Below, in pieces: positions 33,957-43,523 of a stretch of DNA of 64,000 bases. Made by a program: the position numbers and the translations under genes. This DNA is from Bacteroidales bacterium (GTDB lineage Bacteria > Bacteroidota > Bacteroidia > Bacteroidales > UBA932): NCBI GenBank assembly GCA_012510445.1, contig JAAZIA010000030.1, forward strand, positions 1-64,000, in the 5' to 3' direction. The first letter of the stretch is position 1, and each line of letters begins with the position of its first letter. Below the pieces are notes generated by a model that saw only the letters and a list, made by a program, of their open reading frames with translations, had not been told where the DNA came from and searched no databases.

Positions 33957-34930
33957 ACTATGTAAAAATCTTTTGTGCTTCGGGGGACGGAGGAGCCGGT
34001 TCTGCCCATCTGATGCGGGCTAAATTTGTACCCAAGGGAGGACCCGACGGAGGCGACGGAGGCCGAGGAGGTCACGTGATATTGAAAGTAAATCCTCAGT
34101 TCTGGACGCTGATCCATTTAAAGTACAAAAAACACATTCGGGCGGAACACGGAGAACCGGGCAGAAGAAATTGTGCCACAGGGGCCGACGGCAAAGACGC
34201 TTGGATTGAGGTTCCTCAAGGAACGGTAGTAAAACGTGCAGGCAGCGACAAAACACTTATTGAACTTACAGAACCGGGGCAAGAATACACGTTATGTACA
34301 GGCGGAAAAGGAGGTCTGGGAAACACGCATTTTAAGTCTGCCACGCGGCAAACTCCCAGGTATGCACAACCGGGGCTAAAAGGAGAAGAGGGATGGTTTA
34401 TCCTGGAATTGAAGCTGCTGGCAGACGTAGGACTGGTTGGTTTTCCCAACGCCGGAAAGTCTACGTTGCTCTCTGTCGTATCTGCAGCACGTCCCAAAAT
34501 AGCCGATTATCCGTTCACTACGCTTACTCCGCAACTGGGCATAGTGGAGTTATCTGATCACAGGTCTTTTGTAATGGCAGACATACCCGGTATTATAGAA
34601 GGTGCACACAAAGGGAAAGGACTGGGCACAAGGTTTCTTAGACACATTGAGCGCAACTCTATGTTACTGTTTATGGTTCCTTCAGACAGTTCCAACATAG
34701 CCAAAGAATATAAGGTATTGCTTGAAGAACTTAGAAAATACAAACCCGAGCTGATGGATAAAGAACGCATACTTGCTGTAACAAAAGCAGATCTGCTGGA
34801 TGAAGAAAGTGAAAAAGAAGTGGCAAAGCATGTACCGGATTCTTTACCCGTACTCTTTATTTCTTCCGTTACCGGTAAAAACATCACACAACTGAAAGAA
34901 AGCATATGGAATCTGCTCTACGAACCTTAG
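33935..34930 (+). CDS. obgE: Obg family GTPase
   Basis: A 331-residue Obg/CgtA GTPase. The glycine-rich Obg fold spans residues 1-158 ([53 protein letters not shown]). The G domain begins GFPNAGKST (169-177) with DIPGIIEGA as G3 and TKAD as G4. The C-terminal OCT domain is absent, as in other Bacteroidetes. It acts in late 50S assembly and stress signalling. It overlaps adk before and PAP2 after. Confidence 0.96.
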   Translation: MSQSNFVDYVKIFCASGDGGAGSAHLMRAKFVPKGGPDGGDGGRGGHVILKVNPQFWTLIHLKYKKHIRAEHGEPGRRNCATGADGKDAWIEVPQGTVVKRAGSDKTLIELTEPGQEYTLCTGGKGGLGNTHFKSATRQTPRYAQPGLKGEEGWFILELKLLADVGLVGFPNAGKSTLLSVVSAARPKIADYPFTTLTPQLGIVELSDHRSFVMADIPGIIEGAHKGKGLGTRFLRHIERNSMLLFMVPSDSSNIAKEYKVLLEELRKYKPELMDKERILAVTKADLLDEESEKEVAKHVPDSLPVLFISSVTGKNITQLKESIWNLLYEP

Positions 34931-35505
34931 TGGAATTGGATCACGCTCTTTTCTTTACTCTGAATGGAGCACACTGCAAGTTCCTGGATCCCATTATGAA
35001 ATTTCTCTCTAATATCTATGTCTGGATCCCCATGTACCTGATCCTTTTAGGTTGTCTGTTCTATGTATTTCCCCGTAAAAAAGCCCTCTTTGCCTTACTG
35101 GCCGTCTTGCTTACCTTCCTAGTAACAGACAGGCTGTCTGCCTCTTTACTAAAAGAAGGAGTACAGCGTTTGCGTCCGTCGCATATGCCCGGCTGGGAAG
35201 GCACTTTTCGTCTGCTGGAAGGAAAAGGCGGCTTGTATTCTTTTGTTTCTTCGCACGCAGCCAACGTATTTGGACTGGCAACGGTAACCGGCCGGTTGTT
35301 TCGCAGAAAAAGATATTCGTTTTTTATTTTCTTATGGGCCACCCTGGTATCGTACAGCCGTATTTATGTGGGCAAACATTTTCCGCTGGACGTGGTGTGC
35401 GGAGCCCTTTTGGGTTTAATTACAGGCCTGTTGGTCTTTTGGTTATACAAATGGGTTATCAAAAAATCAGAACAACATGCGATGCATCGTAGACTACACC
35501 ACTGA
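34906..35505 (+). CDS. PAP2 family membrane phosphatase
   Basis: A 199-residue membrane protein with about five to six helices. The three PAP2 signature motifs are intact: K83-x4-RLRP (KEGVQRLRP, 83-91), SSH (115-117) and [12 protein letters not shown] (151-162) with the catalytic His158. It probably dephosphorylates undecaprenyl pyrophosphate or phosphatidic acid/phosphatidylglycerol phosphate in the inner membrane. It overlaps obgE by 25 bp and lplA by 29 bp. Confidence 0.88.
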   Translation: MESALRTLVELDHALFFTLNGAHCKFLDPIMKFLSNIYVWIPMYLILLGCLFYVFPRKKALFALLAVLLTFLVTDRLSASLLKEGVQRLRPSHMPGWEGTFRLLEGKGGLYSFVSSHAANVFGLATVTGRLFRRKRYSFFIFLWATLVSYSRIYVGKHFPLDVVCGALLGLITGLLVFWLYKWVIKKSEQHAMHRRLHH

Positions 35506-36463
35506 TCCTTATCAAAATCTGGCCACAGAAGAATACTTGCTCACTACGCAGACAGAGCCTGTTTTCCGTTTGTGGAGGAATGCCCGAGCCGTTATTGTGG
35601 GAAGAAACCAGAATACACTTTCAGAGATTAACAGAGCCTATATAAAGAAGCATGATATTCCTGTAGTACGCCGCTTGAGCGGGGGCGGTGCCGTATTTCA
35701 CGACTTGGGCAATATCAATTATACATTTATAGACCGGTATGTGCCCGGCATGGATACAGCAGGTGCCTTTGCTCGTTTTACACGTCCCATCCTGGAGGTA
35801 TTAAACACCTTGGGTGTAAAAGCAGCACTGGAAGGGCGTAACGACCTGGTAACAGACGGTCGTAAGTTTTCCGGAAATGCCATAGCACGGTACAAAGACC
35901 GTATTTTGATGCACGGAACCCTACTGTTCAGCGCTTCTATGGAAGATTTGTCACAGGCCCTGCAAGTGAAAGACCGAGGAAAAACACGCGGAGTGGCCAG
36001 TCGGCCTCGTAAAGTGTGCAATCTGTCTGAGTTTTTACCGGCACAGATGACTCCCTTGCATTTTATGGAATTGATAAAAGAACATGTAACCGGCTCCTTG
36101 ACCGGAAGTTGGTCAGACAAACCCTTACAACCGCAAGAACAAGAGGGAATTGATACTTTGCATAACAAAAAATACCAAACTTTTGCCTGGAACTACAGCC
36201 GGCAATACCAATGGGAAGCGGTCAGAAAAGAACGTTTCCCGGGAGGCAATATTGAAGTATGCTTCAACGCCCCGCAGGGCAAGATTGAAAAGATAAAAAT
36301 CTATGGAGATTATTTTTTCTTTTCTCCCACAGAAGAAATAGAAGAGGCCTTACTGGGATGCCCTCTTACCCGGGAAGACATTGCACAACGTCTGTCTCCT
36401 TTTGTGTGGGATGACTATTTTCGCAACGTCCCCCCGGAAGGGCTCTATCAACTCTTCTTGTGA
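35477..36463 (+). CDS. lplA: lipoate-protein ligase A
   Basis: A 328-residue ligase that adenylates lipoate and transfers it to E2 or GcvH proteins. The signature RRLSGGGAVFHDLGNINYTF (65-84) and KFSGNAIARYKDRILMHGTLLF are present, and a C-terminal accessory domain follows (about 250-328). The start lies inside the PAP2 3' end. It converges on mutB with 5 bp between stops, inside a short duplicated sequence. Confidence 0.93.
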   Translation: MRCIVDYTTDPYQNLATEEYLLTTQTEPVFRLWRNARAVIVGRNQNTLSEINRAYIKKHDIPVVRRLSGGGAVFHDLGNINYTFIDRYVPGMDTAGAFARFTRPILEVLNTLGVKAALEGRNDLVTDGRKFSGNAIARYKDRILMHGTLLFSASMEDLSQALQVKDRGKTRGVASRPRKVCNLSEFLPAQMTPLHFMELIKEHVTGSLTGSWSDKPLQPQEQEGIDTLHNKKYQTFAWNYSRQYQWEAVRKERFPGGNIEVCFNAPQGKIEKIKIYGDYFFFSPTEEIEEALLGCPLTREDIAQRLSPFVWDDYFRNVPPEGLYQLFL

Positions 36464-36483
36464 TTGAGCTATTCTTGTGATTG
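36455..36483. repeat. 17-bp-period direct duplication at the lplA/mutB junction
   Basis: TTCTTGTGATTG occurs at 36455-36466 and again at 36472-36483. The first copy holds the lplA stop; the second encodes the last residues of mutB on the other strand. Confidence 0.6.
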
Positions 36484-38505
36484 CTGCTCCAACAACTCCA
36501 ACATACTCACGGCACATTGCGATACCGAAGTTCCCGGTCCAAAGACGGCTACGGCTCCGGCATCGTATAATTCCTGATAATCCTGAGCAGGAATCACACC
36601 GCCCACAATCACTAAAATGTCTTCACGCCCCATTTCTTTAAGGGCATTAACAACCTGGGGCACCAATGTCTTATGACCTGCAGCCAAAGAAGATACACCA
36701 ATAATGTGTACGTCGTTTTCTACGGCTTGGCGGGCTGCTTCTTCCGGTGTCTGGAACAAAGGTCCCACATCCACGTCAAACCCTATGTCTGCATAACCCG
36801 TAGCCACAACTTTGGCACCGCGGTCGTGGCCGTCTTGACCCAGTTTGGCGACCATAATTCTGGGTTGACGTCCTTCGCGTTCTGCAAAGCGGCTTGCCAT
36901 TTCACTGGCTTGTACAAAGTAAGAATCGTCTTTTGATGCCGCTGAATATACACCTTTGTTCATACGTATTACAGCTTTATAGCGTCCTGCAACTTCTTCA
37001 CAGGCATCTGAGATCTCGCCAAGCGTTGCCCTGTGGCGGGCTGCTTCTACGGCAAGTTCCAACAAATTACCTGAATCTTCTGCAGCCGCTTTGGTAAGTG
37101 CTTGCAATGCTTCTTTTACTTTTTGAGAATCCCTGTTCTTCTTCAGTTCTTCCAGTCTTTTTATCTGTGACAACCTAACCTTGGTATTGTCTACGTCTAA
37201 AATCTCTATGGGATCTTCTTTTTCCAGCCTGTATTTGTTTACTCCTACTACTACCTGCTCTCCCGCGTCTATCTTAGCCTGAGTACGAGCTGCCGCCTCT
37301 TCTATCCGTAACTTGGGAATCCCTGTTTCTATAGCCTTGGCCATACCGCCCAAGTCTTCAATTTCCTGAATCAATTCCCAGGCTTTATGAGCCATCTGAT
37401 GGGTGAGGCTTTCTACATAGTACGAACCTGCCCAGGGGTCTATACCGCGGCAGATCTCCGTCTCATCTTGCAGGTATAGCTGCGTGTTACGCGCAATCCT
37501 TGCAGAAAAATCCGTGGGCAACGCAATGGCCTCGTCCAGGGCGTTGGTATGTAAACTCTGCGTATGGCCCAGAGCCGCTGCCATAGCTTCTGTACACGTA
37601 CGGGCTACGTTGTTATAGGGGTCCTGTTCTGTAAGTGTCCAGCCGGAAGTCTGACTATGCGTTCTTAAAGATAACGATTTTGGGTTTTTGGGATTAAAGC
37701 TTTTCACAATTTTAGCCCAAATCATCCGTGCCGCACGCATTTTGGCAATCTCTTTAAAGTGATCCATGCCAATGGCCCAGAAAAAAGAAATTCTGGGAGC
37801 AAAATCATCTATATCCATGCCGGCTCTAATGCCTGTACGTAAGTATTCCAGACCGTCTGCCAAGGTATAAGCCATTTCTATCTCGCTGGTAGCTCCTGCT
37901 TCTTGCATATGGTAACCCGATACGGAAATAGAATTAAACTTGGGCATGTTGCGTGCCGTATAGGCAAAAATATCTCCAATGATACGCATAGAAAATTCGG
38001 GCGGATAAATGTATGTATTCCGCACCATGAATTCTTTTAATATATCGTTCTGGATGGTTCCCGTAAGCTCTTCCAAAGTAGCCCCTTGTTCCTGTCCTGC
38101 TACTATATAGAATGCCATGATGGGCAATACGGCTCCGTTCATGGTCATGGAAACAGACATCCGGTTTAGCGGGATCTGATCAAACAACACCTTCATATCT
38201 TCTACGGAACATATGCTAACCCCGGCTTTTCCTACGTCTCCCACTACACGCGGATGGTCTGCATCGTACCCTCGATGGGTGGCCAGATCAAAGGCTACCG
38301 ATAAGCCTCTTTGACCGGCTGCCAGGTTTCTACGATAAAAAGCATTCGACTCTTCTGCGGTGGAAAAACCAGCATACTGCCTAATGGTCCATCGCCTAAG
38401 AAGGTACATGGTGCTGTAGGGGCCCCTCAGGTAGGGAGGAATACCTGCTGCGTAATTCAGGTGTTCCATGTTTTCAAGGTCTTTGGCTGTATAATATGTT
38501 TTCAT
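36469..38505 (-). CDS. mutB: methylmalonyl-CoA mutase large subunit
   Basis: A 678-residue catalytic subunit interconverting succinyl-CoA and (R)-methylmalonyl-CoA with adenosylcobalamin. The barrel contains [49 protein letters not shown] and [19 protein letters not shown]. The C-terminal cobalamin domain has the base-off motif DGHDRG (His560). The ATG at 38505 overlaps the mutA stop (ATGA). From memory of Bacteroides MutB, about 35 residues are missing at the N-terminus before the [12 protein letters not shown] segment. The reading frame upstream is open, but encodes unrelated sequence antisense-free inside mutA. It supports propionate/succinate metabolism. Confidence 0.95.
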   Translation of the reverse strand: MKTYYTAKDLENMEHLNYAAGIPPYLRGPYSTMYLLRRWTIRQYAGFSTAEESNAFYRRNLAAGQRGLSVAFDLATHRGYDADHPRVVGDVGKAGVSICSVEDMKVLFDQIPLNRMSVSMTMNGAVLPIMAFYIVAGQEQGATLEELTGTIQNDILKEFMVRNTYIYPPEFSMRIIGDIFAYTARNMPKFNSISVSGYHMQEAGATSEIEMAYTLADGLEYLRTGIRAGMDIDDFAPRISFFWAIGMDHFKEIAKMRAARMIWAKIVKSFNPKNPKSLSLRTHSQTSGWTLTEQDPYNNVARTCTEAMAAALGHTQSLHTNALDEAIALPTDFSARIARNTQLYLQDETEICRGIDPWAGSYYVESLTHQMAHKAWELIQEIEDLGGMAKAIETGIPKLRIEEAAARTQAKIDAGEQVVVGVNKYRLEKEDPIEILDVDNTKVRLSQIKRLEELKKNRDSQKVKEALQALTKAAAEDSGNLLELAVEAARHRATLGEISDACEEVAGRYKAVIRMNKGVYSAASKDDSYFVQASEMASRFAEREGRQPRIMVAKLGQDGHDRGAKVVATGYADIGFDVDVGPLFQTPEEAARQAVENDVHIIGVSSLAAGHKTLVPQVVNALKEMGREDILVIVGGVIPAQDYQELYDAGAVAVFGPGTSVSQCAVSMLELLEQQSQE

Positions 38506-40286
38506 AATCCCAGTTCGTTTTGATATTGAAGTAGCGTTTCCAACAAGTTGCTGCGAACGCTTATAAAGTGATTGACTCCTTGTGCCTTCAGGTCTTCTTT
38601 GCAAGCCGGTTCACCGGCTACCGTTACGATGGCCTCTTTACCCAATGCCCGGGCAATCTGAGGAACTCCTTGTGCATATTCTTCGTCAGAAGAACAAGCC
38701 ACTACTACGTGTGCCCCTTGTTTGCGGGCTGCTTGAATGCCTTCCTCAACAGAAGCAAACCTGTTGTTGTCTATTATTTTAAATCCGGCTACCCCAAAAA
38801 AGTTGGTGGCAAATTGAGCCCTGGCTCGGCACATGCCCAAATTTCCAAAAGTCAGCAGAAAAACTACCGGCGTTTCTTTGGCCTGCTCTGTTTTTAATCG
38901 CATTCTTTCAAACTCGGCAGAAGCCCTCTCCCACTTCTCTTCCGGCAATGTTGCCAGGCCTTCCGGTGCCTTACCCAACGGATCGGGGTACTTGTTGATT
39001 CCTACCATCACTTCCCTTCCCGAGGCCAGTCTTTCCAAACGTCTTTGGCGTGTAGCTTTTATTTGTTCACGCACCCACTCAGCGGCTTGTTTGTTGGAAA
39101 AGCCTCCCTTTGCAAGGATTTCGTCTGCCAGCTTTTGTGCTTCTTTCTGTACAGAGTCTGTAATGCTTTCTACGTAATAAGATCCGGCAGCAGGGTCTGT
39201 CACCTTATGGAATCCGGCTTCTTCTTTCAATATGATTTGTATGTTACGCGCTAAACGGTAACTGTGCGGTGTTCCTTCTGAAAGTACGCAGTCAAAGGGC
39301 AATACCTCCAGAGAGTCTACCCCTGCAATTGCTGCAGACATAGCACCGGTAGTGCCTCGTAACAAGTTTACATACATATCGTAAGCCGTCTGGTCCCAAA
39401 AACCGGTAGTAGCGTGTACGCTAGCCGGCAAACCACATATACCGTCCCATAATACCCGTAACGCTCTAAATTTGGCAATCTCCAGAAAATACTGCAGACC
39501 AATGCCCATATGAAAATGAATAGAACCGGCTGCTTCTTCCGGGGACATACCGTCCTCTGTCAAAAGATTTATGTATTCTTTTCCCAGAGCCAGGCTGCAA
39601 CCCAGCTCTTGCACTATACCGGAACCCATGTTCTGCCATTGGTAACCCGGAACAGAAACTACGCGTATTCCGGGGTACGGACGGCTTGCTTTTACCAGCT
39701 CTTTCCAAGCATCAAGTACTTCTTTCCCGGCTTGGATGCCGTTGAAAAAAGCATCTCCCAGCGGATCAAATTCAAAACGAACTCTCAGTCCATTTGCCTC
39801 CGTCCCTTGTTCTTTCACGTATTCTAAAAACGCATACAGCACATGGGGGTTTGTACAGGACGCTCCGGAAAAAGCCAATTCAACCGTTGTCAAAGGCACC
39901 TGATCCAGCAATACAGCCATATCTTGTTTTGTAAGTTTCCGTCCGGCGTCCGTTCGGAACCCCACCGACTCAACGCCTCGGCTTAACGCTTCCAGCACCA
40001 AGGCATTTACCTCTTTCAAGTGGTCTGTCATTGCAAACGTTTGCCTTACCAACCAGTTGTTGTCTGTCTTTGTACCCCTCAGGTAAGGTTTTTCACCCGG
40101 AAGGGAGTCTATATAAGGCAATCCTTCCAAGTCTTCTGCCCTGTAGTAAGGGCGAACGGCAACCCCATCGGGGATTTTCCAAACCAGTTTCTTTTCATAA
40201 TCGGCTCCTTTCAGATCTTTTTCAATCTGTTCCTCCCACTGTTGAGTAGGTACCGGTGGAAAATCTTTGAATAATTTTTCAGTCAT
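38502..40286 (-). CDS. mutA: methylmalonyl-CoA mutase small subunit
   Basis: A 594-residue partner of MutB with the same two-domain fold: barrel ([56 protein letters not shown]) and a C-terminal flavodoxin-like domain. The cobalamin DxHxxG motif is replaced by [13 protein letters not shown], as normal for the non-catalytic subunit. It starts 2 bp after hutU ends and overlaps mutB by 4 bp. Confidence 0.94.
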   Translation of the reverse strand: MTEKLFKDFPPVPTQQWEEQIEKDLKGADYEKKLVWKIPDGVAVRPYYRAEDLEGLPYIDSLPGEKPYLRGTKTDNNWLVRQTFAMTDHLKEVNALVLEALSRGVESVGFRTDAGRKLTKQDMAVLLDQVPLTTVELAFSGASCTNPHVLYAFLEYVKEQGTEANGLRVRFEFDPLGDAFFNGIQAGKEVLDAWKELVKASRPYPGIRVVSVPGYQWQNMGSGIVQELGCSLALGKEYINLLTEDGMSPEEAAGSIHFHMGIGLQYFLEIAKFRALRVLWDGICGLPASVHATTGFWDQTAYDMYVNLLRGTTGAMSAAIAGVDSLEVLPFDCVLSEGTPHSYRLARNIQIILKEEAGFHKVTDPAAGSYYVESITDSVQKEAQKLADEILAKGGFSNKQAAEWVREQIKATRQRRLERLASGREVMVGINKYPDPLGKAPEGLATLPEEKWERASAEFERMRLKTEQAKETPVVFLLTFGNLGMCRARAQFATNFFGVAGFKIIDNNRFASVEEGIQAARKQGAHVVVACSSDEEYAQGVPQIARALGKEAIVTVAGEPACKEDLKAQGVNHFISVRSNLLETLLQYQNELGL

Positions 40287-40288
40287 AA

Positions 40289-42283
40289 TTATTGTGAAGA
40301 ATAAATATCATTTATTGCATGTAAAACGGTGGGATCTGCCAGAGAAGGTACGGTTACTTTTAATAAGGGTTCTTCTTCCATAGCACGCTCCAAGGCTGCC
40401 AAAGCCCCTTCGTTTCTGGCCCAGGCACGCCGGGCAATACCGTTGTTTACATCCCAGGAGAGCATGCTTTTGATTTGCTCATTGGACTTCTCGCTTCCGT
40501 CTATGACCAACCCAAAGCCGCCGTTAATTACTTCTCCCCAACCCACTCCTCCTCCGTTGTGCAAAGATACCCACGTAGCTCCGCGGAACGCATCTCCAAT
40601 GACGTTATGTACGGCCATATCTGCTGTTAACGCAGACCCGTCGTATATGTTAGATGTTTCTCTAAAAGGAGAATCCGTTCCGGACACATCGTGGTGATCC
40701 CTTCCCAGAACGATAGGTGCTTTAATACGTCCTTCTTTTATGGCGCGATTCAAGGCCAAGGCAATCTTTACCCGGCCTTTGGCATCGGCATATAAAATCC
40801 GTGCCTGAGAACCCACTACCAATTGGTTTTCCTCTGCCCGGTAAATCCAATGCAGATTGTCTTTCAACTGGCTTTGGATATCGTTAGGAGCTTCTGCCAA
40901 CAGTTCCTCCAAGACTTGGGCTGCTATGTTGTCTGATTCTCTTAAGTCTTCCGATAAAGAAGAAGTACAAACCCAACGGAAGGGTCCAAACCCATAATCA
41001 AAAAACAGAGGCCCCATGATATCCTGCACGTACGACGGATACCTGAACTCCCCATTTTCCTTCAAGATATCGGCTCCGGAACGGGACGCTTCCAATAAAA
41101 ACGCATTCCCGTAGTCAAAGAAATACATGCCTTTCTCTGCCAACGTGTTGATGGCTGTCACCTGCCTTCGCAAGCTCTTTCTCACTTCTTCCGCAAAACG
41201 TTCGGGCTCGGCAGCCAGCATCTCCCTGGAGCGTTCCAATGAATACCCTGCCGGGTAATACCCTCCCGAGAAAGGATTGTGCAGGCTCGTTTGATCCGAC
41301 CCCATCTCTACCTGTATATCAGAGGCTGCCAGGTATTCCCACAAATCTACCACATTGCCTTGGTAAGCCAACGAAACGGCTTCGCCTGTCTCTTTGGCCT
41401 TACGTATCCTTTGGGCCAGCAATTCCAGGTCTTCATATACTTCATCTACCCAACCTTGTTCATACCTTTTTGAAGTGGCTCCGGGATCAATTTCAGCTAC
41501 CACTCCCACCACTCCGGCAATCCGAGCAGCTTTGGGTTGTGCACCCGACATACCGCCCAAGCCGCTGGAAACAAATAGCAAAGAGCCTTTTCCTTCCTTC
41601 TTAAACTTCCTGGCCGCATTCATTATGGTGATGGTTGTTCCATGCACAATTCCCTGTGGACCAATATACATAAAAGAGCCCGCTGTCATTTGTCCGTACT
41701 GGGATACTCCCAGAGCGTTTAGCTTCTCCCAATGGTCACGGGAAGAATAGTTGGGAATTACCATTCCGTTAGTAACCACCAACCGGGGGGCTTCTTTAGA
41801 AGACGGAAAAAGTCCCAGCGGATGACCGGAATAGAGTACCAGCGTTTGCTCCTCTGTCATTTCCATCAAGTACTGCATACAAAGCCTGTACTGCGCCCAA
41901 TTTTGGAAAACAGCGCCGTTGCCTCCGTACGTTATCAATTCATAAGGATGTTGTGCCACCGCTCTGTCAAGGTTGTTGTTGATCATTAGCATGATGGCTG
42001 CTGCTTGGCGGCACTTTGCCGGATAATCCTCTATATTTCCTGCCGTAATAGGGTCTTTCGGTCGATACCGATACATATAAATGCGTCCGTACTCTTTCAA
42101 CTCCTTTGCAAATTCCGGGGCCAGCTGAGTGTGTTGCTCTTTGGGAAAATAGCGCAAAGCATTGGCCAGCGCCAGTTTTTTTTCTTCAACCGTTAAAATG
42201 TCTTTTCTTACTGGTGCACGAGTAACACCCTTATCAAAAGGCAGTGCCGGCGGAATGCTGGAAGGAATGCCTTCAATTTTCAT
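40289..42283 (-). CDS. hutU: urocanate hydratase
   Basis: A 664-residue urocanase, second step of histidine degradation (urocanate to imidazolonepropionate), with tightly bound NAD+. ITYGGNGAVFQNWAQYRLCMQYL, YSGHPLGLFPS, GQMTAGSFMYIGPQGIVHGTT and the NAD-binding SSGLGGMSGAQPKA (near 240) are diagnostic; SLHNGGGVGWGE lies near the C-terminus. The longer Bacteroides-type form is consistent. The ATG at 42283 (MKIEGIPSSIPP) is chosen over one at 42316 that overlaps the -7 box. No other hut genes are nearby; it leads the mutA-mutB operon. Confidence 0.95.
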   Translation of the reverse strand: MKIEGIPSSIPPALPFDKGVTRAPVRKDILTVEEKKLALANALRYFPKEQHTQLAPEFAKELKEYGRIYMYRYRPKDPITAGNIEDYPAKCRQAAAIMLMINNNLDRAVAQHPYELITYGGNGAVFQNWAQYRLCMQYLMEMTEEQTLVLYSGHPLGLFPSSKEAPRLVVTNGMVIPNYSSRDHWEKLNALGVSQYGQMTAGSFMYIGPQGIVHGTTITIMNAARKFKKEGKGSLLFVSSGLGGMSGAQPKAARIAGVVGVVAEIDPGATSKRYEQGWVDEVYEDLELLAQRIRKAKETGEAVSLAYQGNVVDLWEYLAASDIQVEMGSDQTSLHNPFSGGYYPAGYSLERSREMLAAEPERFAEEVRKSLRRQVTAINTLAEKGMYFFDYGNAFLLEASRSGADILKENGEFRYPSYVQDIMGPLFFDYGFGPFRWVCTSSLSEDLRESDNIAAQVLEELLAEAPNDIQSQLKDNLHWIYRAEENQLVVGSQARILYADAKGRVKIALALNRAIKEGRIKAPIVLGRDHHDVSGTDSPFRETSNIYDGSALTADMAVHNVIGDAFRGATWVSLHNGGGVGWGEVINGGFGLVIDGSEKSNEQIKSMLSWDVNNGIARRAWARNEGALAALERAMEEEPLLKVTVPSLADPTVLHAINDIYSSQ

Positions 42284-42313
42284 GATTTGGATAAATTTAA
42301 CGAAATTAACATG

Positions 42314-42321
42314 CAAATATA
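42314..42321 (-). promoter_or_regulatory. -7 box (TAtaTTTG) for hutU-mutA-mutB
   Basis: Full consensus match on the minus strand, 30 nt before the hutU ATG. Confidence 0.5.
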
Positions 42322-42331
42322 CGGGATAAGC

Positions 42332-42361
42332 TTTGATTTACCATTTTTTTGTATACTTTTG
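42332..42361 (+). promoter_or_regulatory. rpsU promoter (TTTG-N18-TActTTTG)
   Basis: Both Bacteroidetes elements are present: -33 TTTG at 42332-42335 and -7 TActTTTG at 42354-42361, separated by 18 bp. One of the best promoter matches in the window. The leader to the rpsU ATG is about 25-30 nt. Confidence 0.7.
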
Positions 42362-42374
42362 CAGCCCATAACAA

Positions 42375-42383
42375 AAGGAGGTG
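42375..42383 (+). promoter_or_regulatory. strong Shine-Dalgarno of rpsU
   Basis: AAGGAGGTG is complementary to the anti-Shine-Dalgarno end of 16S rRNA over nine bases, 11 nt before the rpsU ATG. Nearly all other genes here lack a ribosome binding site of this kind. Confidence 0.85.
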
Positions 42384-42394
42384 TCTGTAATTAC

Positions 42395-42586
42395 ATGATC
42401 ATTGTACCTGTAAAAGAAGGTGAAAATATAGAACGAGCTTTAAAGAAATTCAAGCGAAAATTTGAAAAGACAGGAATCGTTCGTGAACTCCGTTCCCGTC
42501 AGGCTTTCCATAAACCATCCGTAATCAGAAGGGAGCAAAGAAAAAAAGCCATCTACAAACAACGCTTACAAGATAACGAGGATTAA
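42395..42586 (+). CDS. rpsU: 30S ribosomal protein bS21
   Basis: A 63-residue, highly basic protein: MIIVPVKEGENIERALKKFK followed by KRKFEKTGIVRELRSRQAF and a lysine/arginine-rich tail. Normal length for bS21. It binds near the 3' end of 16S rRNA; in Bacteroidetes it helps to bury the anti-Shine-Dalgarno sequence. The ATG at 42395 follows the strong ribosome binding site; the open frame upstream is leader sequence. It has its own promoter and a terminator that overlaps the last codons, so it is expressed as a single gene. Confidence 0.96.
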   Translation: MIIVPVKEGENIERALKKFKRKFEKTGIVRELRSRQAFHKPSVIRREQRKKAIYKQRLQDNED

Positions 42587-42599
42587 TCCTCGTTTTTTT
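42575..42599 (+). terminator. intrinsic terminator of rpsU overlapping its stop codon
   Basis: The 20-bp perfect palindrome AACGAGGATTAATCCTCGTT (42575-42594) runs into seven T (42593-42599). The rpsU stop codon (42584-42586) sits in the loop. Confidence 0.85.
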
Positions 42600-42600
42600 G

Positions 42601-42608
42601 TATATTTG
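42601..42608 (+). promoter_or_regulatory. -7 box (TAtaTTTG) for xerC-hpf
   Basis: Full consensus match directly after the rpsU terminator T-run; it ends 6 nt before the xerC ATG at 42615, predicting an almost leaderless mRNA. Confidence 0.55.
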
Positions 42609-42614
42609 TTTACC

Positions 42615-43475
42615 ATGCAAAGGACCCAATTCATAACGTTTTTAAGGGTGCAAAAACGGTACTCCGAAAGAACGCAAACCATTTATTATCAGGCCATTTC
42701 ACACTTTTATGAATTTATGGGTTTTACAGAAGAAGGCAACCCTATGGAACGAGTGGAACTGGCAGATGTACGCGCCTACACAGGTTCGCTGCTGGAAAGC
42801 GGATTAAGCCCGGCTACCATATACCAAAGGCTCTCTGCGCTCAGTTCTTTTAGTCAATATCTGGTAAGCAAAGGGTTACTTAAAGACAACGTGCTCAAAC
42901 TGCTTGTAAGACCCAAAAAAGGGCACAACATTCCCGAATTTTATACAGAACAAAAAATAAACGTATGGATGGATCATCATGAGCGTCCGCTTTCGCAACC
43001 TCTTATGATGATTCATTTGTTATATGCCACCGGCATCCGTCGTGCCGAGCTTGCCGGAATTCGCATGGAAGACATTGATTTTCAAAGATCTGTATTGCGT
43101 GTAAGAGGTAAAGGCAACAAAGAACGTCAAGTTCCGTTACACGAAAACTTGGTCCAAGATTTGCAGTCTTTCATAAAAAGCAGGAGCGTTCCTTCGCCTT
43201 GGTTGTTTTGCAAAAAAAATGGAGAACAACTGCCTTTGACAACAATCAGTAAGATGGTACATAAAGAGCTGTCCCGGGAGCCCGGTTTTACCGGTCAAAA
43301 AAGTCCGCACATCCTGCGACACTCTCTAGCTACCCATTTGTTAAACAGAGGGGCAGACCTGAACAGTATTAAGGAATTGTTGGGTCATTCTTCGCTGGCT
43401 GCAACTCAGGTATATACTCACAATACTTTTGAAACATTAAAGAAAGCTTATAAAAAAGCACACCCCAGGGCCTGA
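42615..43475 (+). CDS. tyrosine recombinase XerC/XerD family
   Basis: A 286-residue site-specific recombinase. The N-terminal SAM-like core-binding domain covers residues 1-88. The catalytic domain has all active residues: Arg142 (TGIRRAEL), Lys166 (RGKGNKER), His232 and Arg235 (HILRH), His258 (GHSS) and Tyr267 (QVYTH). Length and position behind rpsU match the housekeeping XerC/XerD that resolves chromosome dimers, rather than a phage or transposon integrase; the C versus D assignment is not made. An upstream TTG frame at 42606 lies inside the -7 box and is rejected. Confidence 0.92.
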   Translation: MQRTQFITFLRVQKRYSERTQTIYYQAISHFYEFMGFTEEGNPMERVELADVRAYTGSLLESGLSPATIYQRLSALSSFSQYLVSKGLLKDNVLKLLVRPKKGHNIPEFYTEQKINVWMDHHERPLSQPLMMIHLLYATGIRRAELAGIRMEDIDFQRSVLRVRGKGNKERQVPLHENLVQDLQSFIKSRSVPSPWLFCKKNGEQLPLTTISKMVHKELSREPGFTGQKSPHILRHSLATHLLNRGADLNSIKELLGHSSLAATQVYTHNTFETLKKAYKKAHPRA

Positions 43476-43512
43476 CACCCGGTCCCGGAGTTTATTTATA
43501 AATACTAAAAAT

Positions 43513-43518
43513 GGAGGG
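43513..43518 (+). promoter_or_regulatory. strong Shine-Dalgarno of hpf
   Basis: GGAGGG lies 5 nt before the hpf ATG at 43524. It is the second and last GGAGG-type site found in front of a gene in this window. Confidence 0.8.
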
Positions 43519-43523
43519 TAATC

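Noticed and set aside
42615..43475. Tyrosine recombinase as evidence for an integrated element
   Set aside because: Length, all six catalytic residues and position between rpsU and hpf fit the housekeeping XerC/XerD; no att-like duplication was seen.
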